Source: Periplaneta americana (lineage: Eukaryota; Arthropoda; Insecta; Blattodea; Blattidae). From it: 64,000 nt of DNA. The number at the start of each line of letters is the position of its first letter. Within the stretch, counting starts at the first letter, position 1. The position numbers and the translations under genes are program-made. The notes below the pieces were generated by a model that saw only the letters and a list, made by a program, of their open reading frames with translations, did no database searches and was not told the origin of the DNA. Location of the stretch: positions 129,363,121 to 129,427,120 of the forward strand of contig NC_091125.1 in assembly GCF_040183065.1 (NCBI RefSeq), given 5' to 3'. Shown here piece by piece: positions 44,882 through 55,996 of the stretch.

Positions 44882-46100
44882 GTGTAAGATTTTACATAAT
44901 ATGCGTTTCTCAATTTCATCTTCAGCACAATTCAAATTATGAACAATATTTCCAATCAGTGTTATTTAAGTAGCGATTCTGTACCAGATGTTCTTAAGGC
45001 TTCAACAGCAACTATCTATGGATGCATATTTACTGCGTATTGAGCTTCGTGACTGTATATACTAGACTGTGCTATTACGTTTGAATACGTACAATATGAA
45101 GCAGCGTAGGGAGCCAGCAACTCTATGTTAAGCAAAGCTCTAAACAATTTATACATCCATTTAGAAATATGACTCTACATATAGCTACTTGCTGTTCATA
45201 TTATAAGTGTGTGGATGAGTGGTCGGAAGAATGTGAGAGGGAGGGAGAGGGGAATTTTGAACACATTACAATGAATGCGTATGAAATTCTCTAACAAACA
45301 TAAAATCAAACAAGTACTCGCCAATAAAGTGATAGTTCCTGCTTATTTCTCTTCAACAATTTATTAGAAGGGCAATTGGTACATGTGAATTTCATATTGA
45401 AGAAAGTGAGTGTCATCAACTTTGGTAAAGTGTAGTTAGTGCAAGAAACTTGTATGTTTCTAGTATTGTTTTGTTAACTATCATTATCTTCACAGGAGAC
45501 TGAATTTGTTCAATCGAATATTGTTTTGTTAATTATCATTATCTTCACAGGAGAATGAATTTGTTCAATTCTCGAGTCCGCCAGACCAAACGTAACAGAC
45601 TCCCATTGGATGGCAGAGACCCCCACCCCAGCCTTTTTAACTCTCTTTAGCTCGTTCATATGTGCATCGCAGGATGTAATATTATAGACATTTCACCATT
45701 TTTTAGGTTGCTCTTTCGAATGGTGTGTAAATTTTTTGGAACTTGTTCCCTTGTTAGAACATTCAGAAGTGCATACACAGACAGCAGAACGTTTATAGAA
45801 ATCTCTCAAATCAAAAACTAAAAGAGAAGGGCTTTAATATGCAATCAACATCTGCATATTTCTCGATTCCTTTACTTCCACAAACACAGACTCAGAGGTT
45901 ATAATATGTTATGCAGCATATGCTACTCCTTCAAAACAATGTTGTTCATCGAAGATACAGCGACAGTGTGACCAGAATATGAGAAGGAAGGCACGAAACT
46001 GGTTGAATATATCGAAGACATCTAAGGTAGGTGCATAAACGACACATCTGAAGGAAGGCCTCTCCTACGCAACAAGAGTTTTTTTTTGGGGGGGGGGAGG
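44603..46100. other. Intergenic stretch with little recognised
   Basis: Contains a T-run (44851-44881), one end of the small TIR family (45025-45077, compare 13265-13310) and a tandem duplication of about 60 bp around 45470-45570 (CATTATCTTCACAGGAGA twice). No gene is seen. Confidence 0.5.
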
Positions 46101-46149
46101 GTAGGTTAAATTAGCGGTGAGGTAGTTCCCTTCCTATCCAACTTCAACT

Positions 46150-46480
46150 GTCTTACCAGTCATACAAACATAACTTTCGTGACATTACGAAAGTTTCACG
46201 CTACTGTATACTCACGCTATGCCTTGCGTATACGAGTCTGTGACAGGTTAGATTAGGCTTGGCTTTTGTTATGCCTTGCATATACCAATCTCTGCAGGAT
46301 TTCTAAAGCTCGGTGATTTTTGTTTAGTGATGTCAGTACTGGCTACCAGTCATACAAATATAACTTTGGTGACATTACGAAAGTTTCACGCTATGCCTTG
46401 CCTATACAAATCTGTGACAGGTTAGGTTAGTTTAGGCCTTTGTTATGCCTTGCATATACGAATCTGGGTAATTTCATAGA
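46150..46480. repeat. Two-copy tandem repeat with TTAGG-like motifs
   Basis: ACCAGTCATACAAA...CATAACTTTCGTGACATTA...TATGCCTTGC... occurs at about 46155 and again at about 46344. Each copy includes CTGTGACAGGTTAG. Part of the unit recurs near 49000. Confidence 0.7.
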
Positions 46481-46868
46481 AACGGTGTACTGGTACTAAA
46501 TTCCAGGTCCTGTGGATAACCGGATGGATTTGTGGGACGACACATCGTAATTCATAATAGTATATAATAGAAATTGAAATAATAGCCTAAATATTATATT
46601 TTTCATATCATAGAATAAGGATAGGCGAAACTAGTGCACGAGAAGTTTAGGTGATTTTAAAAGTGAAAATTGTCGAATTTATAAGGGACTTATTTTGTGA
46701 AGATGAAGTTTAATATTTAAGACACCATAATTCAGTAAGCCATATAATATATTCATAAAATACAAGTATTTTCCCTGGACTACAAATACAAATTGAGCAG
46801 AATCACCTGAGATTTTTCTGTGCTAGTTTCTCCGAAGTATAATTGTTATATTTCAATTACTTACAGTC

Positions 46869-47160
46869 CACACCTGTGGAGTAACGGCCTAGATCATATA
46901 GGCTATGTATATATGATCTAGGGTAACGGTCAGCGTGTCTGACAGCGAAACCAGGTGGCCCGGGTTCGACTCCCGGTCGGGGCAAGTTACCTGGTTGAGG
47001 TTTTTTCTGGGGTTTTCCCTCAACCCAATACGAGCAAATGCTGGGTAACTTTCGGTGCTGGACCCCAGATTCATTTCACCGGCATTATCACCTTCATTTC
47101 GTTCAGACGCTAAATAACCTGGGATGTTGATACAGCGTCGTAAAATAACCCAATAAAAAT
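46869..47160 (+). mobile_element. tRNA-derived SINE, family S2, with 35-bp hairpin insert
   Basis: Head CACCTGTGGAGTAACGG, B box GGGTTCGACTCCCGG, body and CCCAATAAAAAT end as in 30146-30390. A 35-bp insert at 46888-46922 (13-bp arms CCTAGATCATATA / TATATGATCTAGG) is bordered by duplicated GTAACGG. Confidence 0.88.
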
Positions 47161-47515
47161 TACTTACAAATTAGGTTTACCTTTGACTTAGCCGAGATTC
47201 GATCCAATTTCAGTTCTATGCTCTAAGAAAGTACCGTAATGTTTGAATTAGCCATATCTCAACCTAATTCGGAATGTAATTGTATGTTTGTTTGGGGGGG
47301 GGGGGTAGCGCCACCCACCACTCGCTTGTACGCTCTCACTCATACCACTACTGACGATTAATAAAAATAGAAAAGCAGAATAAACCAATTAAATACACAA
47401 AGAAATCAAGTACCAGTAGTATTTAAGATGGCGGAAGGTAGCGGAAAAATGACATATTATGTAGTAGGTAGGCCTCTCCTACGCAATTACCGAAATTTGT
47501 ATATATAGCCTATGC

Positions 47516-48811
47516 CAGGGACCGTCAAGTGACTACACTCTCGTGCGTACGTACAAACCCTCAAGCCCTGATGTACGGCTGCGGGCAAGGGTAGCTGCTT
47601 CCACAGTGGCGGAGCTAAGAACTTGTATGTGAACCAAATTTGTGATAAGAATGTAAATTAATTTCAGCTTTTAATTGAAGCACGCTTTCACTGTTAATTG
47701 CACTATACTGAAAAACAGTACTCTATACAATTTTGTACAGTTAACTATATACGAAACAAATTTTTGCATGTTTGCACAATAATGAAACAAAACAAAATAT
47801 ACACTTTTATACAGATTAATATACTGTTTGTCTTCTTCTCATTGCTATACAATTCAATTAACAAAATAAAACAACAGTACAAACGTTGTTATTCAAATAT
47901 AATTCTCTAATAATAGTACTTTTTCTTAAACATCAGAGATCCGCTGCGATTTTTGCAGTTTTCTGTTAATAAGCAGCTATTTAATTCTCGGAGCTATTGT
48001 TTTAGTACCAGCCAATCACAAACATGCTTTCAATTGTTCATCACTTAGTTGTTTCTGTGACGTGACTTTGTAAACTTCATTAAACAAAACAGTGTTTCGC
48101 ATACGTAGGTTGTCCCGAACATTTACAATGTTCTTGCAGCAAGATTGTACTGTTTAGGAAACCTTTCTCGTGGAAAACAAGTATAGAAATGGTTAATACT
48201 TTTTGTTTTGATACTTATCCTTTAGCTCAATATCGCTTTGTAAATCAAGTATTTCTAATTGTAGTTCAGCAGGAATATCCAGGACACTCACTGAAAAAGA
48301 TATTGCAAATATCTTAAATTGTTGTTCAAGATCTCTAATATCCTCAAATCTACGTTCGAAACTTCGCACAATTGTTGCATTATTCTTATATATTCTTTCA
48401 TGTCCATGGCTTCTAACAGGTTTCCCATGTACATCCATAAATAAGGCAGTTTCATTTCTAAGTGCGAGAAAACGTTCCAGAATTTTTCGACTTCACCACC
48501 TTACCTCGGTATGGTAGAGTAAATCCCCATACTGTTAATACCATCAAGCAGTGCCCTGAAGTCCCTGTGATTGAGTCCTTTAGACCTTATGAAATTAATT
48601 GTTCGCATAACAACATCCATTATATTGCTAAGGTTCATGTTTTTAGCACATAAATATTCCTGGTGCAAAATGCAGTGCACTGGTGCCCCCAAGCGACCTC
48701 GATAGGTTCCACCACTGATAGACTGCAGTGTACAAGTGTACTGCCCGCAGTGGAAGCCGTAAGTAGGCCTGTACGCCCTCTCGCGATCTTGACTCGACTT
48801 GGCGGAGCCTG
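47516..48811 (-). mobile_element. hAT element, 1296 bp, with ZBED/GTF2IRD2-like transposase remnant
   Basis: Ends CAGGGACCGTCAAGT and (reverse) CAGGCTCCGCCAAGT with a perfect 8-bp duplication GCCTATGC at 47508-47515 and 48812-48819. The minus-strand frame (about 48700-48190) reads GAPVHCILHQEYLCAKNMNL, IMDVVMRTINFIRSKGLNHR, then after a break FERRFEDIRDLEQQF and PAELQLEILDLQSDIELK. This is the C-terminal part of transposases related to the GTF2IRD2/ZBED domesticated group. Frameshifts make it inactive. Confidence 0.9.
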
Positions 48812-48999
48812 GCCTATGCCTTAACTATTAGGTAGGCCTAATAATATTTTGAAAAATAATTTGAAGTGTTTTTTTTTTTATTCTTCTAATTTAGAAGTGG
48901 TGTACTGAGTACGAAGGCAAACCACGAATCATATCTTAAAGACATCATAATTAAGATGCTGTGGTCTATGCTAAAGAATAAAAAAAAAAAATTACCTGA

Positions 49000-49050
49000 A
49001 TCTGTAACAGGTTAGGTTAGGTTAGGTGAGGTGAGGTTAGTTTAGGCTTT
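49000..49050. repeat. Short interstitial TTAGG-like array
   Basis: AGGTTAGGTTAGGTGAGGTG followed by AGGTTAG. TTAGG is the insect telomere unit, but only about three perfect units occur, embedded in a dispersed repeat (compare 46420). Confidence 0.6.
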
Positions 49051-49496
49051 TGTTGTGCCCTTATTTCCATTACCCTTCAAATGGCAAAGAGGACAAATAT
49101 GAAGCATCTTACAGAATCAGTGATGGAACAGCTCTCTAGTTCACACAAGATCTTAGGATCCTGTTAACAAAAATCGACGATATTTGTTTGATATTAGTGA
49201 CAATTTGATGTACACTTAGCTAAGTAAGATGTAGTTTCCAGAGGGCATAATGAACGTTAATTTTTTCATTGTGTATGTATAATGTATGTATTTGACCTTT
49301 TATGCGTGTGGAGGCATTCATATGCTTATGATAAGAATACTGTTTGTTAATTAGCGTACTATTATTCCATTCCCCTCCCCTCACAAGGAAATCTTTCTAT
49401 CTCCGCCTCTGGACCCTAGTTACAGGAGAACAGATAGGTAATATAAATGCCAGTTCTTGTTGTCGTTGTTGTTTAGTTTAGTCAACTATCCGAAGA

Positions 49497-49976
49497 CATA
49501 GTTTTCTCAGAAAAAAATGCTTTTTCACAAATGTTTAACACCCTCTTATTCGGTAACTATTGCGAGTAGGATCGTGATTTTTCGTCCATATTGATAGGAA
49601 ATCTAGTAAAGAATCATTTATCCCTCTGACGTATTTCAGTAGAGTGGACGGTTTTCGTGTAAATTTAATTTAAAAACCATTAATTTCAAACCATTGAAAG
49701 ACACGAAGAGATTTCAACGTTTTAGTCAGAGAAGGAGGTAGGAGGTAGTTCATCTAGGAAGGCAGACCTGAGTTCGTTGACCTTTTACATCTGTATTACG
49801 AGAAGAAAGAGGGGTGTGTTAGCAGTGATGTTGCCAGACTGCTGAAACTTCCAGCTTAATTCTCTAATTAACCGTGCATTTAATCACAAAAAATAACGTA
49901 TGTTTTCTACTCATTTAATGTACCCTAGCGTCCCTTTCAATCTGCAGAATTATTTCACTTCCACCCTGTATGTTGC
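49497..49976. mobile_element. Second copy of the 6.6-kb-region dispersed repeat
   Basis: Same landmarks as 6669-7152: GGACGGTTTTCGTGTAAATT, TACATCTGTATTACGAGAAG, TTTCAATCTGCAG, and an end reading CACTTCCACCCTGTAT. Left TIR missing, so truncated. Confidence 0.75.
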
Positions 49977-50290
49977 AATTTAAAACCCTCCTGAGTCGAC
50001 CAATAGCAACAAAAATTCTGCTACAACAGTAGTAGCCTACTACATCTGAGTTTTAACCTAGAAAATTTGGGCTCAGAGGAAAGCACGGTAACCTTGACCA
50101 CTCAAATGACTGTATACCAATTTTAAATTACGACAGATGTACTTTTCGAGGAGTACAGAGGCTAGTGTGAGATATTAACTGCCAGTGTCTCTAGTGCTGT
50201 AATTATGAATACAATGTCAATCTATAATCCAAATTGTGTCTATCTTTAAATATACTGATTTCTATGATTTCTGTTACATATTACATTTCG

Positions 50291-51300
50291 GCCTTACAGC
50301 AGAGTCCGTATAGGCCAGTTTCTATCTGATGCTTTTCCAATTCACTGCGGGCTAAAGCAGGGAGATGCACTATCACCTTTACTTTTTAACTTCGCTCTAG
50401 AATATGCCATTAGGAAAGTTCAGGATAACAGAGAGGGTTTGTAGTTGAATGGGTTACATCAGCTTCTTGTCTATGTGGATGACGAGAATATGTTCGGAGA
50501 AAATCCACAAACGATTAGGGAAAACGCGGAAATTCTAGTTGAAGCAAGTAAAGCGATAGGGTTTGAAGTAAATCCCGAAAAGACTAAGTATATGATTATG
50601 TCTCGTGACCAGAATATTGTACGAAATGGAACTATAAAAATTGGAGATTTATTTTTCGAAGAGGTGGAAAAATTCAAATATCTTGGAGCAACAGTAACAA
50701 ACATAAATGACACTCGGGAGGAAATTAAACGCAGAATAAATATGGGAAATGCCTGTTATTATTCGGTTGAGAAGCTTTTGGTCATCTAGTCTGCTGTCAA
50801 AAAATCTGAAAGTTAGAATTTATAAAACAGTTATATCACCGGTTGTTCTGTATGGTTGTGAAACTTGGACTCTCACTTTGAGAGAGGAACAGAGATTAAG
50901 GGTGTTTGAGAATAAGGTTGTTAGGAAAATATTTGTGGCTAAGAGGGATGAAGTTACAGGAGAATGGAGAAAGTTACACAACGCAGAGCTGCACACATTG
51001 TATTCTTCACCTGACATAATTAGGAACATAAAATCCAGACGTTTGAGATGGGTAGGACATGTAGCACGTATGGGCGAATCCAGAAATGCATATAGAGTGT
51101 TAGTTGGGAGGCCGGAGGGAAAAAGACCTTTGGGGAGGCCGAGACGTAGGTTGGAAGATAATATTAAAATGGATTTGAGGGAGGTGGGATATGATGGTAG
51201 AGACTGGATTAATCTTGCTCAGGATAGGGACCAATGGCGGGCTTATGCGAAGGCGGCAATGAACCTCTGGGTTCCTTAAAAGACAGTAGTAATGTAAGTA
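50291..51300 (+). pseudogene. LINE family A fragment with RT core and 11-bp target duplication
   Basis: The longest RT portion in the window: [40 protein letters not shown], then [20 protein letters not shown]. The catalytic box is YVDD where a sister copy has YADD-type sequence. One stop near 50444 and a 1-bp insertion near 50780 break the frame; the C-terminus then runs open to the end. Flanked by ATTACATTTCG at 50280-50290 and 51301-51311. Confidence 0.92.
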
Positions 51301-52957
51301 ATTACATTTCGACTCCCACAAAAAAAAAAAAAAAAAAAAAAAAATCGATCATCAGAATCTCTCACTTAAAAACGAAACAATGAAAGATGTAGTAGAGTAG
51401 CATACATTTACACCAACTACCTTACCTTAAAGTTACAGAAATAAAAGTAAAATATAATTAGTTCCAGTTCTTTAATGAAACATTATCTTACAGTACGGCA
51501 CACTTAAAATGTAACATAATATCCTGTATATTAAACTTTTGTTATGACAGAAACAATACTTGTTGTTTTACAATGTAATTACATTCTTGTAAACTTGGGC
51601 ATTATGGCACCTGATCGATAAATGTTACAGAAGAATGAAGGTTCCTTACAGCTGTTAACAGATTCACGAAACACATACTGAGATGTCTCTGCAATCTGAG
51701 TAGTTATATTTCCAAAAACTGTATTCACTAAAAAAAATAAAAGTTGTACTTTTATAACGTATATTAAATTGTAGGTTATTGATAGTAAGAGTCTTTATTT
51801 CTGGTGTGTAAATGTGAACAAAACATTAGAAAATGGAGAGTCAAATGAAGGAATGTCAAACTGTACAAAATGATACTGTACCATTTAACTTAATTACAAT
51901 GTGTGCTTCAATACTTGTTACCTTTAGACCTATCCACTATCCTCTCAACACTGAAGTCCAAATGAAGTCACAATATTATCCCAATCGCTTATATTTAAAC
52001 ATTTTAATGAATATTTAAGGGAAGAGGACGATATTTTTGGTAAAAAATAAATTAGGAAAAAAAAATATTTTGTTTAAAATACTCTGTGACGTGTGGAATA
52101 CATTGCATAAAATTTTGTATTGGATATTGAGATGCCATTTTTAAAGTTCTTGTGCCCTGGGTCTTTAAAATCACACGCCCCTTTTGATTGTTGTTTCCAG
52201 TAACTTTTTTTTTGCCAGACAAAAATGGATATAATTTCTGAACTATTAAAGATACATGCGTGAAATTTAGAACACATATTATCTAGACTATTATAAAACT
52301 TTTCTCTGTAACAGAATTTTGCTAATTGATTTCATTTTAAAAATATGTCCTTTCTGTTTGCAAAAAAAGGAAATAAAAAAGTGTTATTAAATCTTGTTTG
52401 TTTTACAAATGTAGGGACTAATATCAGAATTATGTTACAGTTTGTAGAGCATGTTTTTACAAGTAAAATGTAAAAAACTGTTTGAATTTATCTTCAAAAA
52501 TGGCTTAGATAGGCATATATCGGTTTTAATAAAATCGTGCATTGAGTACATTTTTTTCAAATCTGGGCCTCCAAATAATTTTTTCAAAATATTTATATTT
52601 GGTTAAGTTGCTATAACCATGAGCTCTCCACATATAAAAAATTAATATTTTACACCAAATAGAAAAAAGTTTAAAAAAATACCATCCTCTCTCCTTAAGC
52701 AGTTTGTCTTAGTTTTGAAGACAAGAATAAGGATCATTGTAGATGAGACTACTGCATTTGAATAGTTCATTCTAAAGTACTAAAAAAGAATAATAATAAT
52801 AAATAAAATAAAGTCAGAATTTATAAAATTATCTTTAAAAGATTTGGAACATTGGCTATCGGCTACAGATGTGGGAGATTTGTTAAAAGAATAGACAAAT
52901 AAATGACTACCATAGGCAAAGAACATTCTAAGTCACATGAGGTTCGTTTTGAGACAC

Positions 52958-52960
<3 letters not shown>

Positions 52961-53007
<47 letters not shown>

Positions 53008-53322
53008 TTATCCAATGCCACCAGGTTGTCTTTTCGACATTTCTGGTCTTCTCTCCTGGCTGTGGCTTAGTTGTAACTCACTTCTGAGGTTGGGGTGCCT
53101 GGAAGACGGAGTTACATTACCCTGATGATGTGATAGGATGATTATGATAATGTAGTGCCAGGAGAGGTTTTAAATCTAAACTTAACCTAAATTCCAGACC
53201 ATGGACGAACACAGGAATAATCCCCTTTAAGGAAAAATTCCTGTGCTCTAACCGGGAATCGAACCCAGGACATCATGAACTATAGCCAGAAGCTCTGACC
53301 ACTAGACCATGAGGCTGGTCGA
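52961..53322 (-). mobile_element. tRNA-derived SINE, family S5, with (TTA)n tail
   Basis: In reverse: TCATGGTCTAGTGGTCAGAG (A box), GGGTTCGATTCCCGG (B box), a 250-bp body ending CCTGGTGGCATTGGATAAAA and an (ATA)n tail at 52961-53007. A clean, apparently full-length copy. Confidence 0.87.
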
Positions 53323-53529
53323 CACGTATTATTTCCCTGTAATAATGCACATAGAATGATCTTTCATAACCTGTACTACTTTGAAGCATGCATTCCTTGG
53401 ATGTAGGTTAATGCTGCCTTGACTTGGGAATGCTCGAAATATAGTGCAATTGATATACTAGTAGGTGGCATGCATATCTAATTTTTCTTAATGTGACTTA
53501 GAATATTCTTTGCCTGTGGTCTTCAAATT

Positions 53530-53815
53530 CTTACGGCTCTGTAGAAGTGAAAGTGCGAAAAAGACGAAGTTAAAAACGTGGGAATGAGGGATAGGATGAG
53601 ATATAATATGGAAAGGAATTCACACAATATGAGAAGACGTCTGCCAGACATTGGCATGAGTATATTAGAAGTTTGAGTGTGCAGATTAATAATGTACATA
53701 CTGTATGAGGAGGCAAAGAGGAAGGCAGAACATAGGAAAGATTGGAGAAAACTGGGTTTGCGGTGAAAGACCTGCCCTTGGGCAGAACACTGAATGAATG
53801 CATACTGTATGACTG
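53530..53815 (+). repeat. Dispersed-repeat 3' end
   Basis: Ends GGTTTGCGGTGAAAGACCTG then GGGCAGAACACTGAATGAATG. The same GGTCTTTCACTGCAAACCC motif occurs at about 17366-17385 in reverse. Probably a transposon end; the family is unknown. Confidence 0.5.
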
Positions 53816-55892
53816 TTATTTCAACCTTGCATGTATGAAAGTCTTTAAACATCTAGACTAAAAGTGTTGAAAGGTTACAGCATTTGATATAAACTTGATA
53901 CTCCCATTCAATTCAACCAAACTCAAAAAACCCACATCACCCTAAAGACTTTGTAAGGCACATACATACAATGTCCTATATCTTAGGAAATACTGCCTAG
54001 AATGTTATAAAAGTGTTAGATTTAATAGCTTCATAAACTGTGGTGTTATATACTTAAAAGAAAATACTGATCTGAATATTGCAGAAGTGTTAGTTTTCAA
54101 TAAATTTATAATCTGGAATGTCATAAGACTTCAGAAAATACTGTACAGACCATCATAAAAGTATTGTATTTAATGAATTTATAAAATACGATGTCGTAGA
54201 ATTCTATAGGAAATACTGCCCAGAATATTGTAAAAGTGTTAAGTTCTTAATGAAATCATAAACTGTGATGTTTTTGCACTAATATGATAATATACGTCAT
54301 TCTTTTAATACAGTAGCTGAAACATACATTATGCCTTCAAATACCTGCTCAACTTACAAAGTTGAAATAAATGTGCACTCTAATTTGCTCTTAACCTCTT
54401 TCGTAAGTAATTATAGATTTCTCATATCCATAGTACCTGTAATAATAATTTTCTCTTAATCTCTTTCTCAAGTAAGTAAGTATAGATTTCTCATATCTAT
54501 AGTATACTAGTAATAAAATGAAACACGCAAAACTATAAAAGTCGTGTTTTGCACAACTTTATTTCGGTTTCTCTCGTAACAATTTATTTGTATACTTAGA
54601 TGTTGTAGAATATCACTTTGGTTCATGAACAATATAAAACATAGAACTAAGGCACTTCCTACTACAAACTTTATTTATGGTGGCACAGCCATGTTGTCAG
54701 AGTATATTTACCCCTTAGCCTAACGACATTTCTTCAATAAAGTGAAATTCCATCATACAGCTTGTTTGACTTACATTCCTTCAGAAATAGTATAGGCCTA
54801 AATCTTTTGAAGACCACTATGTCTTCGAGAAGTAAGTTCAAACCCCAAATATTACACACGATACGGGTTCTTTTCGGCAGCTTAGAAAAATAAAATCAAA
54901 TAAGATTATTCCTAAGCTTTTCCCTACCATTAAAAAGTTTGATGCTATTGTAACTGATGCATACTGTACTCAACAACTGCAGTGACTACTTTTTCAAGTA
55001 GTGAAATGTGACTATTAAGAAGTAATCTTTTGTTTTAAATTGCAACTTTCAAGGAATTAATCTTTATTCTAGCATCTCAAATTCTGAGAGAAAAAAAAAG
55101 TGAAATACAATACTGAATATTATAGATTACTTTCATATCCAAATGCAGATGCTATGTATGAAAGAGGCTACAAAAAATTATACAAATTATCAAGAACTCT
55201 CTCTGGTATATCAGTTGTTTGTATAATATTTACGTATTTACAGCTAATTTTAAATATAGTAATAAATTACAAAAGTTGGCAGGTATTAGCACTAAACTGC
55301 TTATAGTCAAGCTGCAGGTAACGAAGCCAGTTCTATTGTACAATAATCCAGACAAAATGAAGGTATGAAATGCTGAAATGTCGAAAAACATGATAATGAT
55401 TCTCTTTTACATGACTAGGCCTTAAAAATGCCCAACATCTGAGTTCCACTCTCGTTCCATAGTTAAATACGTCCTTCTTCAGGTCCCTATCACATCACGT
55501 GATATAAGCTACACTCTTCTTCAAATTAGTTCAAATCCACTTTACCACTCTCTAGTTAAAGAATAAGAAAAATGTTAGGAGGAGATAGATAAAACAGTTT
55601 ATCAACATTATTTATATCTATTTGCACAATCCTTTCGATTCCTTCCCTTTTTATACCTATACACATATATATAATCTATCTTGAAACACGATGCTAACCA
55701 CTACTGTAAATGGAATGAAAGTAACGGAATGAGAAATAAAGAAAAAAGAAAAGTTGCTGCAGGCTTCCTCATTGCTATTCTCACGCCTGACGAACATTAA
55801 ATAAAATGAGCGGATTCATTTTCCATTTTGCATGGAACAATTAATCATGCTTCTTCCTTGGCAATTTCTCACTAAGAGCTCCTGGCCTCATG

Positions 55893-55996
55893 TTAGTCAA
55901 TCATCAGCTCAAAGTGGACCATTCCAACTCTCTCCTGGCGATCGTGGACAATATTGCGTGCCCAGGCCTTGCATTCAATGTTGATCAGGATACCAG
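55893..55996 (-). CDS. nrv: Gene B last coding exon and stop
   Basis: 104 nt with a TTTTTTCCAG acceptor encode GILINIECKAWARNI... to ...VHFELMID, stop TAA at 55893-55895. Same length and phase as the last exon of gene A. Confidence 0.94.

Larger units (their letters stand above)
51312..55892. other. Region downstream of gene B, including its 3' UTR
   Basis: Contains a poly(A) tract (51320-51344), SINE S5 (52961-53322) and a dispersed-repeat end (about 53530-53810). Several minus-strand AATAAA hexamers occur, e.g. TTTATT at about 54561 and 54671 on plus, so the 3' UTR of gene B may be about 1.2-1.4 kb. 51345-52960 and 53820-55890 hold no recognised gene. Confidence 0.45.

Noticed and set aside
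48990..49050. Telomere or telomere fusion site
   Set aside because: Only about three TTAGG units, inside a dispersed repeat.
55100..55306. Plus-strand ORF of 68 codons with a hydrophobic stretch
   Set aside because: AT-rich, antisense to the likely 3' UTR of gene B; no family match and no supporting signals.
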